Assembly: GCA_019312695.1 (NCBI GenBank) | Contig: JAFDCT010000311.1 | Location: forward strand, 1 to 6,292 | Length of the DNA: 6,292 bases | Source of the DNA: Deltaproteobacteria bacterium | GTDB lineage: Bacteria > Desulfobacterota > Desulfobulbia > Desulfobulbales > BM004 | Direction of reading: 5' to 3' | In this document: positions 5,483 to 6,292 of the stretch, piece by piece | Numbering within the stretch: position 1 is the stretch's first letter | How the letters are laid out: the number at the start of each line of letters is the position of its first letter | The notes under the pieces: generated by a model | Seen by the model: only the letters and a program-made list of their open reading frames with translations | What the model was told of the DNA's origin: nothing | The model's database searches: none | Position numbers and translations under genes: made by a program

Positions 5483-6028
5483 ATGCCCGGTTTTCAGGAT
5501 CGGATACTCCGTGCGGCAAAGCTGGATGTTCATCTGTATGAAGAGGTTGAGGCGGACAGGGGTGCCATGGGCCAGGCCATGGCTGTTGTTGCCCTGTCCA
5601 GTGTGGCTGCTGGCATAGGAACCATCGGTATGGCAGGGGTAAATCCCGGGACCATCCTGTGGGGCATCGTCGGCGCCCTTCTCAGCTGGTACATCTGGGC
5701 CTATCTTGCCTATTTTATCGGCACCAGACTCCTGCCCGAGCCGCAGACCCATGCCGATCACGGGCAATTGCTTCGTACCATAGGCTTTTCGAGCGCTCCC
5801 GGTCTGATCCGGGTGCTGGGCATCATCCCGGCCCTGGGCGCGGTGGTATTTTTGGCAGCCTCAATCTGGATGCTCATTGCCATGGTGATCGCGGTCAGGC
5901 AGGCCCTTGATTATAAAAGCACCTGGCGGGCTCTCGCGGTGTGCGGTATAGGCTGGATCATCCAGACCCTAATTATCATGATACTGTTTTCCGTTTTTGG
6001 CGGTGGCCCAGCAACACCGGCCGGCTAG
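5483..6028 (+). CDS. YIP1-family integral membrane protein
   Basis: A 181-residue, strongly hydrophobic protein resembling bacterial YIP1-domain proteins. A cytoplasmic-looking start (FQDRILRAAKLDVHLYEEVEADRGAMGQA) leads into about five membrane segments: roughly 30-50, 56-80, 97-118, 119-138 and 150-172. Typical family features are the early YEEVEAD segment, GFSSAPGLIRVLGIIP (101-116) and VRQALDYKSTWRALAVCGIGWI (138-159). The tail is short and rich in Gly, Ala and Pro. Eukaryotic YIP1 proteins work in vesicle trafficking; the bacterial members have no settled function. No catalytic motif is visible. Its neighbour across a 26-base convergent gap is a slipin, another membrane-organising family, which may be coincidental. 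The strong ribosome binding site and monocistronic position suggest separate expression from the minus-strand genes. Confidence 0.85.
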   Translation: MPGFQDRILRAAKLDVHLYEEVEADRGAMGQAMAVVALSSVAAGIGTIGMAGVNPGTILWGIVGALLSWYIWAYLAYFIGTRLLPEPQTHADHGQLLRTIGFSSAPGLIRVLGIIPALGAVVFLAASIWMLIAMVIAVRQALDYKSTWRALAVCGIGWIIQTLIIMILFSVFGGGPATPAG

Positions 6029-6054
6029 TCCTGTCCCATAATCCGGATTGCACT

Positions 6055-6292
6055 TCAGGAACTGCTGGAGACGGTCTTGCCAAAAGCCTGCATTACCTCC
6101 ATGGGCAACGGAAAAACAAGGGTGGTGGCATTTTCATTCGATATGTCATTTAAAGTCTGCAGGTAGCGCAGCTGCAGGGCCTGTGGGTTCCTGGAAATGA
6201 CATCTGCTGCCGCCAGCAGTTTTTCCGAGGCCTGCAGTTCACCTTCGGCATGGATGACCTTGGCCCGCCGCTCACGTTCCGCCTCCGCCTGT
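6055..6292 (-). CDS. Stomatin/slipin-type SPFH protein, C-terminal part (5' end outside window)
   Basis: The minus-strand frame open at the right edge gives 78 residues before TGA at 6057-6055. It begins [18 protein letters not shown], continues [17 protein letters not shown] and [13 protein letters not shown], and ends [11 protein letters not shown] followed by a serine-rich tail. This is the characteristic C-terminal coiled-coil and closing segment of slipins: the Ala/Glu/Arg-rich helix after the SPFH domain, then LQLRYLQTL and the VFPLP motif. Such proteins form large membrane-bound oligomers and often pair with an NfeD protein, which would lie outside the window. The SPFH domain and membrane anchor are likewise beyond the edge. 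It ends 26 bases from the YIP1-family stop, in convergent orientation, with no visible terminator between them. Confidence 0.88.
   Translation of the reverse strand, partial: QAEAERERRAKVIHAEGELQASEKLLAAADVISRNPQALQLRYLQTLNDISNENATTLVFPLPMEVMQAFGKTVSSSS

Noticed and set aside
5411..5767. Minus-strand open frame of 118 codons overlapping the YIP1 gene
   Set aside because: It is antisense to a well-supported membrane protein gene and has no recognisable motif or ribosome binding site.
6055..6292. Possible frameshift in the slipin gene near the VFPLP motif
   Set aside because: On recounting the T-run (five bases on the minus strand) the frame is continuous through to the TGA.
1..6292. tRNA, rRNA, CRISPR array, insertion sequence or phage genes
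   Set aside because: None was seen. Spacers are too short, there are no transposase or integrase motifs, and no spaced identical repeats.

Overview
The window is almost fully coding, with mid-range base composition and short spacers. Six genes run together on the minus strand. A further minus-strand gene is cut by the left edge, one plus-strand gene lies on the right, and a second minus-strand gene is cut by the right edge. Protein styles (B12-type radical SAM, CvfB-like S1 protein, slipin, bacterial YIP1, UPF0213) and spacing suggest a free-living, probably anaerobic Gram-negative bacterium. A Desulfobacterota (former Deltaproteobacteria) origin is my best guess, from protein resemblance only; there is no rRNA or marker gene to settle it.

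Layout in transcription order on the minus strand: a DEDDh 3'-5' exonuclease (5308-4673), a CvfB/YitL-type RNA-binding protein (start best placed at 4621, end 3746), a two-helix membrane protein overlapping it by 4 bases (3749-3315), a UPF0213 GIY-YIG protein (3265-2978), a DUF1330 protein starting 3 bases after it (2974-2690), and a B12-binding-type radical SAM protein (2656-1133). After a 121-base gap comes a GH43-type glycoside hydrolase with an N-terminal membrane anchor, open at the left edge (1011-1). On the right, a YIP1-family membrane protein (5483-6028, plus) diverges from the exonuclease across a 174-base regulatory gap. It converges, with 26 bases between stops, on the C-terminal part of a stomatin/slipin-type SPFH protein (6055-6292, minus).

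The six central genes look like one transcription unit because of their direction, spacing and one overlap. They do not form an obvious pathway: nucleic-acid enzymes (exonuclease, S1 protein, GIY-YIG) sit beside a DUF1330 protein and a radical SAM enzyme.

The most unusual signals are non-coding. Three of the minus-strand gaps each carry a 28-base tract of four degenerate heptads (core RARTNNN on the transcribed strand). A perfect 7-bp hairpin buries the radical SAM ribosome binding site directly after the upstream stop codon. A perfect 8+3+8 palindrome lies between the divergent genes. The radical SAM protein also has an atypical CX4CX2C cluster motif and Asn where the cobalamin-binding His is usually found. 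I see no mobile element, CRISPR array, tRNA or rRNA, and no clear evidence of a wholly new system.
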